Part shown: positions 25,032 to 36,224 of the stretch, piece by piece | Position numbering within the stretch: position 1 is the first letter of the stretch | Layout: each line of letters starts with the position of its first letter | Assembly (NCBI RefSeq): GCF_014898815.1 | Contig: NW_026515528.1 | Coordinates: forward strand, 310,001 to 374,000 | Direction of reading: 5' to 3' | DNA: 64,000 bases | DNA from: Panonychus citri | Taxonomy: Eukaryota > Arthropoda > Arachnida > Trombidiformes > Tetranychidae | Translations under genes and position numbers: made by a program | Notes under the pieces: model-generated | What the model saw: only the letters and a program-made list of their open reading frames with translations | Told to the model about the DNA's origin: nothing | Databases searched by the model: none

Positions 25032-26249
25032 TGTAAGGGTTTACAAAAAATTATAATAATAATAATAGAATTCGAATTGAGGTTTTCACTTCGAAGTCAA
25101 ACAGAATGATGAATGGAGCGGATAAGGCAATAAACAGGAGACTCATTTAAGTCCTTACTTCTTAAATAACAGATTCGGATCACGGACCTTCGTTATTTAT
25201 TTATCGAAGATATAACAATTAATAGATTTCTAGAGCTTATCGATAAGATAGAAATTAGAAGTACTAACACGGAATAAACGTGATTAGATTTAACACAATT
25301 GGAACAAATGTAATCGAATTACTAACACGGATAAACGGGTTAAAGTAATAGTTGAGATTGAGATTGACTAACACGGATTAAACGCGATTAGATCAGGGTT
25401 AACTACCACGGATAAACGTGAATAGCTGGGGTTCTACCACGGGATAAACGTGAATAGATGAGATTAGTAACTACCACGGGATTGACGTGAATAGATTGAG
25501 ATGATAACTACCACGGGATAAACGCGAATAGTTGAGGTTCTACCACGGGATAAACGTGAATAGATGAGATTAGTAACTACCACGGGATTGACGTGAATAG
25601 ATTGAGATGATAACTACCACGGGATAAACGCGAATAGTTGAGGTTCTACCACGGGATTGACGTGAATAGATTGGGGTTTCTAGAGCTTGCTTTTAAGATA
25701 GAAACTGAGAGTACTAACACGGATAAACGTAATTAGATTTAATTGAAAGTTCGAACTTAATTCAATTAGGGATAACGATGAATTGCACTGGCGTACTGCT
25801 ACAGAATTACCAATTACATACACTAATTAGAATTAGAACAAAACAAAAGATGAGCTCGAGCTAAATTAAGCTTTTATTGAGCGTTAACACAAATGTGGAG
25901 TTGAGGTTGAAACACTTTGATCACTTGACCAATTTAACATGAATACAACAGTAACAACTAAAGATATGATGATTATTGTGGCTATTTATATCACTTCAGA
26001 AGGAAAAGGAAATTAGGAAGTTGAGGCGAATTGGAATTCGGAAATAGTTAGTAACTAACCAGATAACCACAATTAAACTTTGATTAATTATCAAGAGAAT
26101 AGAAAAAATGAAAAATAGAAAATAGAAAATGAAAATAGAAAAGAACAAAAAATGTGAATCTTAAGGGACCATTAAATAATTATATCCCTTAGGATCTTAA
26201 CAATAGATTAACCAATTGATTAAGAGGGTAAAGAAGATTAACCCTTTCA
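25032..26249 (-). repeat. 3' LTR of the gypsy element
   Basis: 1218 bp, and the downstream LTR because the element is on the minus strand. In element orientation: U3, a TATA box (GATATAAATAG, plus about 25982-25992), AATAAA (plus 25873-25878), then a U5 rich in short stem-loops. It lacks one base relative to the other LTR at six places, mostly CACGG for CACGGG. The purine tract next to it on the internal side is short (a run of five G). Confidence 0.93.
25262..25735 (-). repeat. Stem-loop array in U5 (3' LTR copy)
   Basis: Second copy of the twelve-unit array described at 35231-35705, with several units lacking one G. Confidence 0.85.
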
Positions 26250-26293
26250 GACCCCCGAACCATGACTGAGATGACACCTTCTTAATTAATGGG

Positions 26294-29038
26294 TTAATCC
26301 CAATCATCGAGCTCTTGATTTCCTTGAGGTTCTGGCTCAGGTTCAATTGATTGTTCTGGAATCATTTCCAAGGCTTGATTAGAATCTTTTAGTAATAGTC
26401 TTGGAATATGCTTTAACTTGGGTTCCTTGTCTTCCCACTTGCCATCGTCTTCACGGGTAAATAAATGAGGGAAGTCGAACTTGATCTTTTTGATTTCATT
26501 TTCATCACTTAATTCCGAACACTTTTGTTGGAATAAAATTCGAAGTAGGTCACGATCAGGAACAACACAATTTGATTCGATGTAAAATGGAATGGTTCTT
26601 ATTCGGGAATTTCTCCGCCATTCCATTGGCCATGATAATCGTTTAGCTTTGACTTCATAGTCCATGAAAAGTAGTAGAGCTGAGGTAATAGAGTTACCAC
26701 AGGTTATTTCAGAATTTTCATGATGAATTCCATCTGATGTGTTTTCACATTGAAATTCAATTTCTTTATATTGTAGTAGATATAAACGAACAGCGGTAAT
26801 TGCCTCTACTACAGGTGAATGAGGAACAGAGGGGATAGTGTAGCCGGTGAACCAAAGGTAGGCGATTGAATGTAAATTCATTGGTGAGTGATAGAAAGGT
26901 GAATAGAAGTTGTTAATTTCTCGACAAATTGGTAACAATTTCTTAATTTCCATCTCAGTTAGACCAATGTTATGAAATTGATTAATTAGACCATAACCAA
27001 TGATCTTAGTAGCACAGGCTAAATATCCAATAATTTGATCTCTTACCGTTCGAAGGTTTCTCGAGAAGCGAAGATCAGATTTGGTAAGTCCATGGAAACG
27101 TTTATCAATGAAATCGATTTCAGTGTATTTTACAAACGTTTCATAGATGATTTTACAATTAGCATCAACGATTGAGACCCAACATGGTCGTGGTTGATCT
27201 TTTTGTCCTTCTTTGATTCGGACACAGAATGAATTCAGGCAGAAAATAGTATGTTTATCAGGGACTAATTCAGCTGCTTCTTTAATGGCTTGAAGATGAT
27301 CATCAGCCATAGAAGGTAACATAGCTTTAGGTCGTTTAAACCAAGCATCAGCTAGTAATCGTCTTCTTTCTTCACGTCCTTTGATTGATCGATGTGAAGT
27401 AATTTCCTTCGGAGGAAAACAGTTGAAATCATGATTGATTGCTGACGGAAATTCTTTGATGAATTCAGTAGCCTTTTCTTTTTGTTCAGGATTTAAGAGT
27501 TCAAATGGATTAATACGAACAAATGGAGACTCTGGATCTTCAATGTTAGTTGAGTATAAAACAATGGAAGATGCATCTGAACAAATAGAATCAATATCGT
27601 CTTCGTAGCAATTTTTTGCGAATCGACGCCAATTAGTAGATGAATTGATTAAATATTTCGGAATTGATTGCATCCTTGAAGTTGGATACCTTGAAGCTGC
27701 AGGTTCTCTGGGAAAGGTAGAAGTTGATTCGAATCCAATACTTTGTAACCATTGTTCATGTTCAGCCAAGGGATTAGTTGGATCTTTTGAAAGCTCTCTG
27801 TTATTCCAATAATTAATTCGGGTATTGGTTTGAGCTCTGATCGCATAAGGTGATTTTAAATATGGATCATTTTCATTGAGTTTCTTTTCTCTTATTAGAA
27901 ATGCAAATGATTCAGCTTTTCGTTGCCAATATTGTTGATGAGTTTGTCCTTTTTCTCGAACTTTGAGATGATGAGGAACAAGATTGGCCAAAGATCTTTT
28001 TTGAGAGACTAATTCTTTTCGAATCGGTCCAGAAATAAATGGTAAATTAAGATCTTTATCAAATGTATAATCGATTGGTCCTAATCGACAATGTTTGATG
28101 ATGAGAATAAACGTGAAATCAAAGGCAATTTGACACCAATCACGAACACAAATGAATTTTGATTCTTCGTAGAATTGTTGGATTTCCTTATTAGTAACTG
28201 GAATTACTTGAGAATAAACTTTAGTAGTAGCGGTTGTAACCAAACATTTCTCAGTAATACACAAAAAGTCAGATGATGAATTTGGTTTCTCTAATTGGGC
28301 TTTGATGATAGCGTTTTTAAGCCAAAGAGCACAATTAGCACAATAGAGGCGACAACAGTTATTACATTGAATGGGAGAGATACAAATTTGTTCACAAAAG
28401 TAACATAAGATTTTGTTAGCAAATTCAATTAGATTAGGATGAATGACTTTAGCCTTGATCAATCCTTTAGGAACTTCGGTGAAGTCCAAGAATGAAATGT
28501 CTTCAAGAGCATTAATTCGAATTTTCTCTTGGATAAATTTAGTATACCAATGTTGTCTCTCGTTGTATTTTTGAAGGTTTTCTTCAATTGATGATTGAGC
28601 TTTTAAGAAAAAGTCAACTTGTTGGTAATGCGGAAATTGGTCATCAGTCCATCCCATTGGGTTAGGGTAATGATGCTTTTTATAGCCAAACTCGTGAGGT
28701 GGAGGATAATCTGATGTATCGAGCAAGTTTTTGGGAATACTTCGAAGTGCATCAGCGGTTAACCGAGGAATAGGATCTCGTAAGTTTAAACGAATGTAAT
28801 TTTCATGACTTACATCAATCTGGAAATTAGAATTAGAATTGCCAACAGCACCAAGTCTTTCGGCTTCTTCGATATCCCAATCATTTGGTTCAACAATTAC
28901 AGAATTAGCACCAGAATTGTTACCAGAATTATTAACAGGATTGTTAATAGAATTATCATTCAATTTATTCTGAGAATCTCGAGATTTAACAGATTCAGAG
29001 TCACTTTCACTTGAATGATTTGAGCTTCTTTCAGCCAT
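26294..29038 (-). CDS. ORF3 of the gypsy element: RING-like Cys cluster plus inactive REXO-type exonuclease fold
   Basis: 914 residues from the Met at 29038 (MAERSSNHSSESDS), in the same open frame as pol. The first 70 residues are Ser/Asn-rich. At about residues 212-270 there is a treble-clef Cys array, CYFC, IQCNNCCRLYCANC and CITEKC, spaced like a RING/TRAF-type finger. At about residues 590-760 the pattern matches REX1/REXO DEDDh exonucleases: WVSIVDANCKIIYETFVK, then IGYGLINQF and PHSPVVEAITAVRLYLLQY. The catalytic acids are absent: the usual LDCEMV is CLNSFCV, the Asp of the second motif is not there, and the HSxxDA motif reads HSPVVEA. The tail is acidic (EPEPEPQ). It occupies the position of env in retroviral-type gypsy elements but has no signal peptide or membrane segment. 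Function unknown; a captured host-type gene is the likeliest origin. Confidence 0.75.
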   Translation of the reverse strand: MAERSSNHSSESDSESVKSRDSQNKLNDNSINNPVNNSGNNSGANSVIVEPNDWDIEEAERLGAVGNSNSNFQIDVSHENYIRLNLRDPIPRLTADALRSIPKNLLDTSDYPPPHEFGYKKHHYPNPMGWTDDQFPHYQQVDFFLKAQSSIEENLQKYNERQHWYTKFIQEKIRINALEDISFLDFTEVPKGLIKAKVIHPNLIEFANKILCYFCEQICISPIQCNNCCRLYCANCALWLKNAIIKAQLEKPNSSSDFLCITEKCLVTTATTKVYSQVIPVTNKEIQQFYEESKFICVRDWCQIAFDFTFILIIKHCRLGPIDYTFDKDLNLPFISGPIRKELVSQKRSLANLVPHHLKVREKGQTHQQYWQRKAESFAFLIREKKLNENDPYLKSPYAIRAQTNTRINYWNNRELSKDPTNPLAEHEQWLQSIGFESTSTFPREPAASRYPTSRMQSIPKYLINSSTNWRRFAKNCYEDDIDSICSDASSIVLYSTNIEDPESPFVRINPFELLNPEQKEKATEFIKEFPSAINHDFNCFPPKEITSHRSIKGREERRRLLADAWFKRPKAMLPSMADDHLQAIKEAAELVPDKHTIFCLNSFCVRIKEGQKDQPRPCWVSIVDANCKIIYETFVKYTEIDFIDKRFHGLTKSDLRFSRNLRTVRDQIIGYLACATKIIGYGLINQFHNIGLTEMEIKKLLPICREINNFYSPFYHSPMNLHSIAYLWFTGYTIPSVPHSPVVEAITAVRLYLLQYKEIEFQCENTSDGIHHENSEITCGNSITSALLLFMDYEVKAKRLSWPMEWRRNSRIRTIPFYIESNCVVPDRDLLRILFQQKCSELSDENEIKKIKFDFPHLFTREDDGKWEDKEPKLKHIPRLLLKDSNQALEMIPEQSIEPEPEPQGNQELDDWD

Positions 29039-32000
29039 TGTTAAAGATGAACTTTTTGTCACCAACACAATTTTAGATTGATTTAATTGATTAATTTGAT
29101 TTAAGATGTTAACAATTAACACTTTTAGATTCGAGTCACAATTATAATTTGATTGTTGTAAATGGTAAAGATGAAAATTAAATTGATTTGAATCAATTAA
29201 AATTCGGAAGTTGATCAAGTGGTAATTAGAAAAGAACAATGGAGAAGAGGGAAAATTTGTTCTCTTTTGTTGCTTAGTAACGAGCGACATTAACTCCATC
29301 GATTGTCCACTTTTGTCTTTATCAGCGCCAATTTCGATTAAGCGATTAATTTTAATTAGAAAGACAAATTGATTCTTTCTTTGTCTTAAAGAATAACGTT
29401 GATTGTCATTATCACAATTATTAATTTCATCGATGATTTTGTTATCAGCAATTATCTCTCGATTAGCAGTAACATAAGGTTTTCTTGTTTTCTTTTGAAT
29501 GAGATTTGTTTGATTAGAATCAAGTGGATTATCATTTGATTCATTATTATCGATTTCGAAATTGTCAATGTTTGAATTTAAACTTGAAAAGGAATCATTA
29601 TCATTAAGCTTATCATTGTCATCACTCGAGTGTTTATCAAAAGTATCATCTTCGAGGATTTGAGGATTGGTATTAGTAAATTTTGTTAATGGGAAAATTT
29701 CGGTTTCTAAACAATCATAATTATCTATTAACCAATCATCACTATTAGAATCAAAGTATTTGTTTCTAAGAGCAAGTAAATTTTCATTAATTTCGGAATG
29801 AATTGGATTAGTTTGAGATAGATTAACAGTAAAATGTTCATAATTGATTGGATTCAATAGTAAAACTGAACCTCTTTTAACACCTAAGACGAGAAAAGGG
29901 CCTAAGTATTTAGCTGTTAATTTCTTTGTAGTTCCAAGTGATGGACCTAAATTTTCAATCATACAGAAATCTCCAACTGAATAGGGATTAGGATTAGTAT
30001 TTTTAAATGCAATTTGTTGATAGTACAATTGTTGAGCTATCAAACGAGCTTTAGTTATTTTTCGAGCTTCGTCAATCGATTGGTTAGTAATGTTAGTAAG
30101 ATTAAGTTGATTATCTAATGGCTTATTAGGATGTTTACCATAGACTAGAAAATAAGGTGAGAAACGATGTATCTTATGAATTGATGAATTGATTGAAAAT
30201 ATTGACCATTGAAGTACTTTATCTAAGCCTTCTTCAAGTCCGTATTCGACTACATAAGTTCGCAATCTCTCTCCGATCGTTCGGTTCATTCTCTCAACTA
30301 CACCCTGAGATTGTGGGTGATAGGCATTAGAAATCTCATGATTTATTCCTTTCTTTCGAAGGAACTTTTCAAGTTCATCAGATACAAAATTTCGTCCGCG
30401 ATCAGTTTGAATGATCTTTGGATAGCCGAAAATAGAAAAATATTCTCTGAGGAAAGTTTTAACTGTAGCTGAAATTTGATTAGGGTAAACTTTTGCATAA
30501 ACGAAACGAGTTAATGAATCAACTAAAACAAGAATGATTTTTGATTTACCTCGTTTATAAGTAATTGGACCTTGAGCATCCATTTCAAGTCTTTCGAGAA
30601 TATTATCTGGTATTGGTTTAAGAGTCGGCTCTGAATAAGTAATATTAGATGATTTAGAAACTTGACAAATTTCACAATTTTTGCACAATCTTTTGATTTC
30701 GTCATACATGAATTGCATCCAAAATCTTCGTGCGATTGAATTATAAGTTTTATCGACACCAAAATGACCTCCAATTGGTGATCCATGTTCTTCGTCGAAT
30801 AATGATTTTAATAGCTCAGGTGTAATCACAACACGATCATTTTCGTAACCGTATAAAGGCTTACGATATAAGATACCATTCTTAATAACGAACGATTGAT
30901 GAAAGTTACTATTTTGGTCAGTTTGAAGATGATTGATGATTTCAGCTATCGTGGGATTTTTAGCTTGAGCTTGAATCAATTCAGTTTTAGTGTCAGAATC
31001 GATTTTGAAATAGTAAATAGTAGCACATTTGAATGGGCGACCAAGTTGATTAATTGCATTTGTTGAAAATTGAGCACCAATTGTTTGTGGATTAATACAA
31101 AGCAATTGTTCAATATAATCTTTTTCAGGATCAGTGTATTTGCGGTGATGCCATTCAGATTGGTAACGGCTAAAACAATCACTCGGGTGTAAATTACCTT
31201 TTTTGTAAATTACCTTGTAATTATAAGATCCCATAATGATACTCCATCGTTGAAGTCGTTGATTTTTGAAATTAACTTTCGGTAGTTGACATAAAGCGTG
31301 ATGGTCGGTCTCGATAACGAATTCATCACCTTCCAGAAAATGTCGAAATTTGCTTATTCCAATTAGAATCGCCAAAAGTTCTTTTTCTGATACCGAATAA
31401 CTGATTTGATGAGGTTGAAGTTTTTGCGAGAAAAATGAGATTGGTAACCAATGTTGAACTTTATCAATTGGTATCTCATTAAGAGTTTTAAATTCGTCAG
31501 GAATTAATTGATTCGGATCTTCCTGTAATAAAATACCACCAACGGCAATGTCACTTGCATCAGCAGATAATTTTCTTCTCAAATTTGGATCGAAATGAAC
31601 CAATAGAGTAGTTTCGATTAATGAGTTTTTTAATGTTTCAAGAGCTTCGAAGTCTTGTTTTAACATTTTAAATTTTCTTTCTTTGTTCACAAGTCGATAT
31701 AACGGTGAAGCTAATGTAGAAAAGTTAGGAATATATCTAGAAAAATAATTGTAGCAACCAAGAATACTTTGTAATTGTCTTACAGATTTTGGATATGGAA
31801 GTTGTTTTAATGCTTCCACTTTCTTTGGATCGGGTCGGATACCTGTACCATTTACCAAATGTCCAAGTAGTACCAATTCACGACATCCAAATTTGCATTT
31901 ATCAGTTTTCACTTTCAAATTCCAGAGTCTAAGTCGACTTAAAACTTGTTTAGTGTTAATTAGTAGATTTTCCCATGATTTTCCAATGATCGGTATATCA

Positions 32001-34149
32001 TCGAAATAGCCTAAACATTCAGAATAGTTTAGACCTTCCAGGACTTTGTTCATTAAACGTTGAAATTCGAAAGGAGCACAGGCTAAACCCATTGGTAGCC
32101 TCTTGTATTGGTATTTTCCGTCTGGGGTAACAAAAACGGTTTTACCTCTTTCTTCAGGGGGAATTTCAATTTGAAAATATCCTTGATAAAGATCAAGCAT
32201 ATTGAAGAATTTACCATATCTAACTGCTTCGAGGCAATCGTCCACTCTGGGCATAGGATGATAAATAATTTTCGTCATTCGATTAACTGCCCTCAGGTCA
32301 TTGAGTAAGCGATAAGTTCCATCAGTTTTTCCAACTAATAAAGCAGGACTACCACCAGGAGCATCAGATGGTTCAATGATATCGTTATCAATTAGATTTG
32401 ATATTAAATTTTGATAGGCTTTTCTGATTTGAATCGTACACGGATAAGGTTTCTGATAGGGAACTTGGTTTTCACCTATGTCAATTTTAATCGGCCATTT
32501 TTGCCATGGTACGAATCCTAGATCAGATTGTCTTTGAGAGAAAACATCAGAATATTCCAATAGTATTTCCATTAATTGATTAATTTGATTACCATTAAGA
32601 TTCGAATCCATTCGTTTTAATAATCTTTCTTCTAATGGTTTTTCTTTTGATTCATCGATGAAAAATGAACTTTCATCTAAAGTTTTGTCATTGGAAATTA
32701 ATTGATATTCAGGATTAATTGATTTGATGAATTGTTCATGATCAACAATTCGATGAGATGAAACCTTTTGTTCATCTTGATTGTAAGGAGAATCAGGAAG
32801 TTGATTTAGTTGTTCAACTAAATATTGTTCAGTTTGTGTTGATATTTCACATACACTTTTCACTTCACTTTGATTTTCATTCTTATTTTCATTCGAATGA
32901 ATTAATTGTTTGAGATACATAATAGTAGATTCAGGTTGTGAACACAAATCGATTGACTCTTCGGGAGTACAAAATCGAAATAACACTTCACTTGATAACG
33001 GCTCACTGTCGATATATTCTTGAATTGAAACAGAATATTTTCCACCGTTATTTTTAATGTTAGCATAAAAAATATCACAAAATCGATTTCCAATTACCAT
33101 GATAGGTTCCAAATGTTTCACTACTTGAAATCTTAACGCTTTCACAGTTTTCATGGTTGGATGTTTAATGAAGGCAAATGCAGCACCAACAACTTGAAGA
33201 TAATTATCAGGTACAATACCTTTGATAGCGATATCAGAATGCATCACATAGGCTTTTAATTGATTAGCCAATTCATAATCGATACAGGCTGTGTTAGCTC
33301 CAGTATCTAACAACACTTCGCCAGTTTTAAAAGGTTGACGATCAGGGTAACAAAGATGCATTAATATCATCGGTACATTAATTATATCAGAACTAATTTT
33401 ACTAATTCTTGAATGATGTGAATCGACCATAAACAAATGGTTTAAGGTATTCGGAGAAGCACTTGAGGCTGGATTATTTGCAGTAATTAAATTATTAGAG
33501 ATTGATGATGAAGATGAGGACATCGATGTATTGTCTTTTAATTGAACACCACTCATTCGAAGTTGATTTGAACCAGGAAGAGAATTTGATGAATCTTCTG
33601 GACAATAACGAGCACTGTGTCCACTTTGATTACACTTTTTACACTTGAAATCTCGATAATCTCTAATGTTAGATTTCATTCGATTGTATTGATTGTTATG
33701 ATTCGTATCATTTGAAATTTGATTAGATTGTTTGTCATTAGAAGGAGGAAGATAAGCTTTTCTCGGGAATCGATCGCTTTTATTGTCTTTTTGTTTTTCT
33801 TTTTCCTTCTTTTGTTCGAGGTGATTATAATATTTATGAATTAGAACACCAATTAAAGCATCTAAATCTGTATTAGCTCGAACTTCAACAAGATTGTCAC
33901 GTAAATTCTTTGGTAGATGTTCCATGACTTCATAAAGGAATCCTTGACGTGAAAGATCACCTTTTACTTTGGTAACTCGATCCTTCAATCTATCGATAAA
34001 TTGAGTAGGATGTTCGTCAAATGAATAAGTTAGAGAACTTAATTCGGCTTGAGCGGTAGCTAAAGCAGCAGGTCCTCGTAGATAATTTTCTAAACCGATA
34101 ATATATTCATCGTAGGTGAGATCTTTCTCATCCAATGTTTCAGCGGCGG
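29039..34149 (-). CDS. pol: Gag C-terminus and Pol polyprotein of the gypsy element
   Basis: One open frame runs about 1700 residues before the ORF3 Met. Residue counts start from 34135. Domains in order: capsid C-terminal part; a zinc knuckle CKKCNQSGHSARYC (about 165-178); a retroviral-type aspartic protease with DTGAN (about 276); reverse transcriptase with LPMGLACAPFEFQ and the active-site box YFDD (about 709); RNase H starting at LSADASD (about 860); an integrase HHCC finger (GGHFGVDK ... CKNCEIC, from about 1117); and an integrase core with MDAQGP, QTDRGRNF and GVVERMNR as the D, D, E residues (about 1185-1278). A GPY/F-type module (KYLGPFLVL) sits near 1415. Recognisable Pol ends near residue 1583 (YSLRQRK). 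The next 115 residues look like translated spacer. The start lies in the preceding gag frame, so expression depends on crossing that break. Confidence 0.93.
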
Positions 34150-34962
34150 TTAGAAATTCAAAAGCAAGAGCTTTCTTAGCACACGAAGTCGAGTGTCATC
34201 ACTGACATTCTCATACTTCAATTGTCGTTTAACATTTTTAAGCCAATGCCAAGCGTCAGCGTTTTGTTTAAATTGAGGTAAAATTGGATCTTTTAAAGAA
34301 AACGGGATTTGATAAGGTTGAGGTAAAGAATTATTTATCATAACAGGTTCATTAACACTTGAAATTCGTCTCGGGACAGAATCGGTTCTTGGTCTTGGGA
34401 CGATTGGTACATTTGATTGAGAGGGTAGACTAGCTTCGTCTCCAGATATTTCTTGTTGATCAACACCAGTTGGATCATCGTTAGCAATTAACTCTCTCAT
34501 TAAACCAGAATCACCAGGAATTACTTTTTTAATTGTACTGGTAATGGGTTGAGAATCTGAATTCCATCTTTTAATTAGATTCCAGATAATTCGCTTTGTA
34601 GGATTGTTGACATTGAGTCGTCTAAAAGCTTGTTCAGTGGTCAAGGCAATAACGGATTGTCTTGTTCCAAGATTTGAAATTATTTCTCTAATTTCAAATT
34701 CACTTACACCTTCTTTTCTCAATTCGAGAACCCAATCAGGAGTAACAATACCAACTAAAGATGAAGCAGCAAGTTTCGAAACGGCGGCAGGAGTAATTGG
34801 TATATTAAGGGTAGCAAATTGAGTAACAGCGGCGTCAATAAAAAGTATTTTACCAATTTCAGAATTAGGAGAATTCAATCCCCATTGTTGTAAATAAGCG
34901 GCTTGTTCATCTTGAGACAGAGCACTAATTTTTGGAACAGGATCTTCATTAGGATTAGCCAT
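34150..34962 (-). CDS. gag: Gag N-terminal part of the gypsy element, frame-broken
   Basis: 270 residues from the Met at 34962 (MANPNEDPVPK). An upstream in-frame ATG at 34998 overlaps the primer-binding site and is unlikely to be used. It holds the capsid N-terminal region; landmarks are PDWVLELRKEGVSEFEIREI and DAWHWLKNVKRQLKYENVS. The frame stops at 34150, in the middle of the capsid domain. The rest of the capsid and the zinc knuckle continue in the -1 frame. A programmed shift is normally placed at the gag/pol border, and no XXXYYYZ slippery heptamer is present at the overlap (the local sequence is AAGAAAGC), so a one-base indel is more likely. A homologous gag fragment occurs at 45474-46340. 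Confidence 0.85.
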   Translation of the reverse strand: MANPNEDPVPKISALSQDEQAAYLQQWGLNSPNSEIGKILFIDAAVTQFATLNIPITPAAVSKLAASSLVGIVTPDWVLELRKEGVSEFEIREIISNLGTRQSVIALTTEQAFRRLNVNNPTKRIIWNLIKRWNSDSQPITSTIKKVIPGDSGLMRELIANDDPTGVDQQEISGDEASLPSQSNVPIVPRPRTDSVPRRISSVNEPVMINNSLPQPYQIPFSLKDPILPQFKQNADAWHWLKNVKRQLKYENVSDDTRLRVLRKLLLLNF

Positions 34963-34978
34963 GTAAATGAATAACGGA

Positions 34979-34997
34979 GATCCTGGTATCCTCGCCA
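34979..34997 (-). promoter_or_regulatory. Primer-binding site of the gypsy element
   Basis: Three bases after the 5' LTR the minus strand reads TGGCGAGGATACCAGGATC. TGG would pair with a tRNA CCA end, implying a primer tRNA with 3' acceptor half TATCCTC and T-stem CCTGG. I cannot assign that tRNA; it is neither of the two tRNAs in this window. Confidence 0.7.
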
Positions 34998-35000
34998 TTT

Positions 35001-36224
35001 TGTAAGGGTTTACAAAAAATTATAATAATAATAATAGAATTCGAATTGAGGTTTTCACTTCGAAGTCAAACAGAATGATGAATGGAGCGGATAAGGCAAT
35101 AAACAGGAGACTCATTTAAGTCCTTACTTCTTAAATAACAGATTCGGATCACGGACCTTCGTTATTTATTTATCGAAGATATAACAATTAATAGATTTCT
35201 AGAGCTTATCGATAAGATAGAAATTAGAAGTACTAACACGGAATAAACGTGATTAGATTTAACACAATTGGAACAAATGTAATTCGAATTACTAACACGG
35301 GATAAACGGGTTAAAGTAATAGTTGAGATTGAGATTGACTAACACGGGATTAAACGCGATTAGATCAGGGTTAACTACCACGGGATAAACGTGAATAGCT
35401 GGGGTTCTACCACGGGATAAACGTGAATAGATGAGATTAGTAACTACCACGGGATTGACGTGAATAGATTGAGATGATAACTACCACGGGATAAACGCGA
35501 ATAGTTGAGGTTCTACCACGGGATAAACGTGAATAGATGAGATTAGTAACTACCACGGGATTGACGTGAATAGATTGAGATGATAACTACCACGGGATAA
35601 ACGCGAATAGTTGAGGTTCTACCACGGGATTGACGTGAATAGATTGGGGTTTCTAGAGCTTGCTTTTAAGATAGAAACTGAGAGTACTAACACGGGATAA
35701 ACGTAATTAGATTTAATTGAAAGTTCGAACTTAATTCAATTAGGGATAACGATGAATTGCACTGGCGTACTCGCTACAGAATTACCAATTACATACACTA
35801 ATTAGAATTAGAACAAAACAAAAGATGAGCTCGAGCTAAATTAAGCTTTTATTGAGCGTTAACACAAATGTGGAGTTGAGGTTGAAACACTTTGATCACT
35901 TGACCAATTTAACATGAATACAACAGTAACAACTAAAGATATGATGATTATTGTGGCTATTTATATCACTTCAGAAGGAAAAGGAAATTAGGAAGTTGAG
36001 GCGAATTGGAATTCGGAAATAGTTAGTAACTAACCAGATAACCACAATTAAACTTTGATTAATTATCAAGAGAATAGAAAAAATGAAAAATAGAAAATAG
36101 AAAATGAAAATAGAAAAGAACAAAAAATGTGAATCTTAAGGGACCATTAAATAATTATATCCCTTAGGATCTTAACAATAGATTAACCAATTGATTAAGA
36201 GGGTAAAGAAGATTAACCCTTTCA
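35001..36224 (-). repeat. 5' LTR of the gypsy element
   Basis: 1224 bp, and the promoter-bearing LTR for the minus-strand element. TATA-like GATATAAATAG lies on the minus strand at plus about 35957-35968, with AATAAA about 110 bp further along, so R is short. The U5 stem-loop array and two flanking palindromic segments (TTTCTAGAGCTTATCGATAAG... and its relative at 35648-35676) would be in the RNA leader upstream of the primer site. Confidence 0.93.
35231..35705 (-). repeat. Twelve-unit stem-loop array in U5 (5' LTR copy)
   Basis: Twelve copies of a 22-25 bp unit, CTACCACGGGATAAACGTGAATAG in its commonest form on the plus strand, are spaced 32-59 bp apart. In the element's RNA each reads CACG-loop-CGTG: a 4-5 bp stem with loop UUUAUCC, or UCAAUCC in three units. 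Units with CGCG instead of CACG keep pairing through G-U. Only the second and last units break the stem. Stem conservation with loop variation suggests RNA structure. Confidence 0.8.

Larger units (their letters stand above)
25032..36224 (-). mobile_element. Complete Ty3/gypsy-type LTR retrotransposon with an added 3' protein
   Basis: Two near-identical LTRs (25032-26249 and 35001-36224) start TGTAAG and end TTTCA. They enclose gag, protease, reverse transcriptase, RNase H and integrase in Ty3/gypsy order on the minus strand. The flanks show GAGT on both sides (25028-25031 and 36225-36228), a 4-bp target duplication. The LTRs differ by exactly six single-base losses, all in the left copy, and I found no substitution. 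Insertion is therefore very recent, or the differences are sequencing indels. The gag frame is broken once. Past integrase the frame continues into an unusual 914-residue domain. The element sits between the two elevenin genes. Confidence 0.95.

Noticed and set aside
26294..29038. Envelope gene of an errantivirus
   Set aside because: The position fits, but there is no signal peptide, furin site, fusion peptide or membrane anchor.
34140..34165. Programmed -1 frameshift in gag
   Set aside because: No slippery heptamer is present, and the position is within the capsid domain, before the zinc knuckle, not at a gag/pol border. A one-base indel is simpler.
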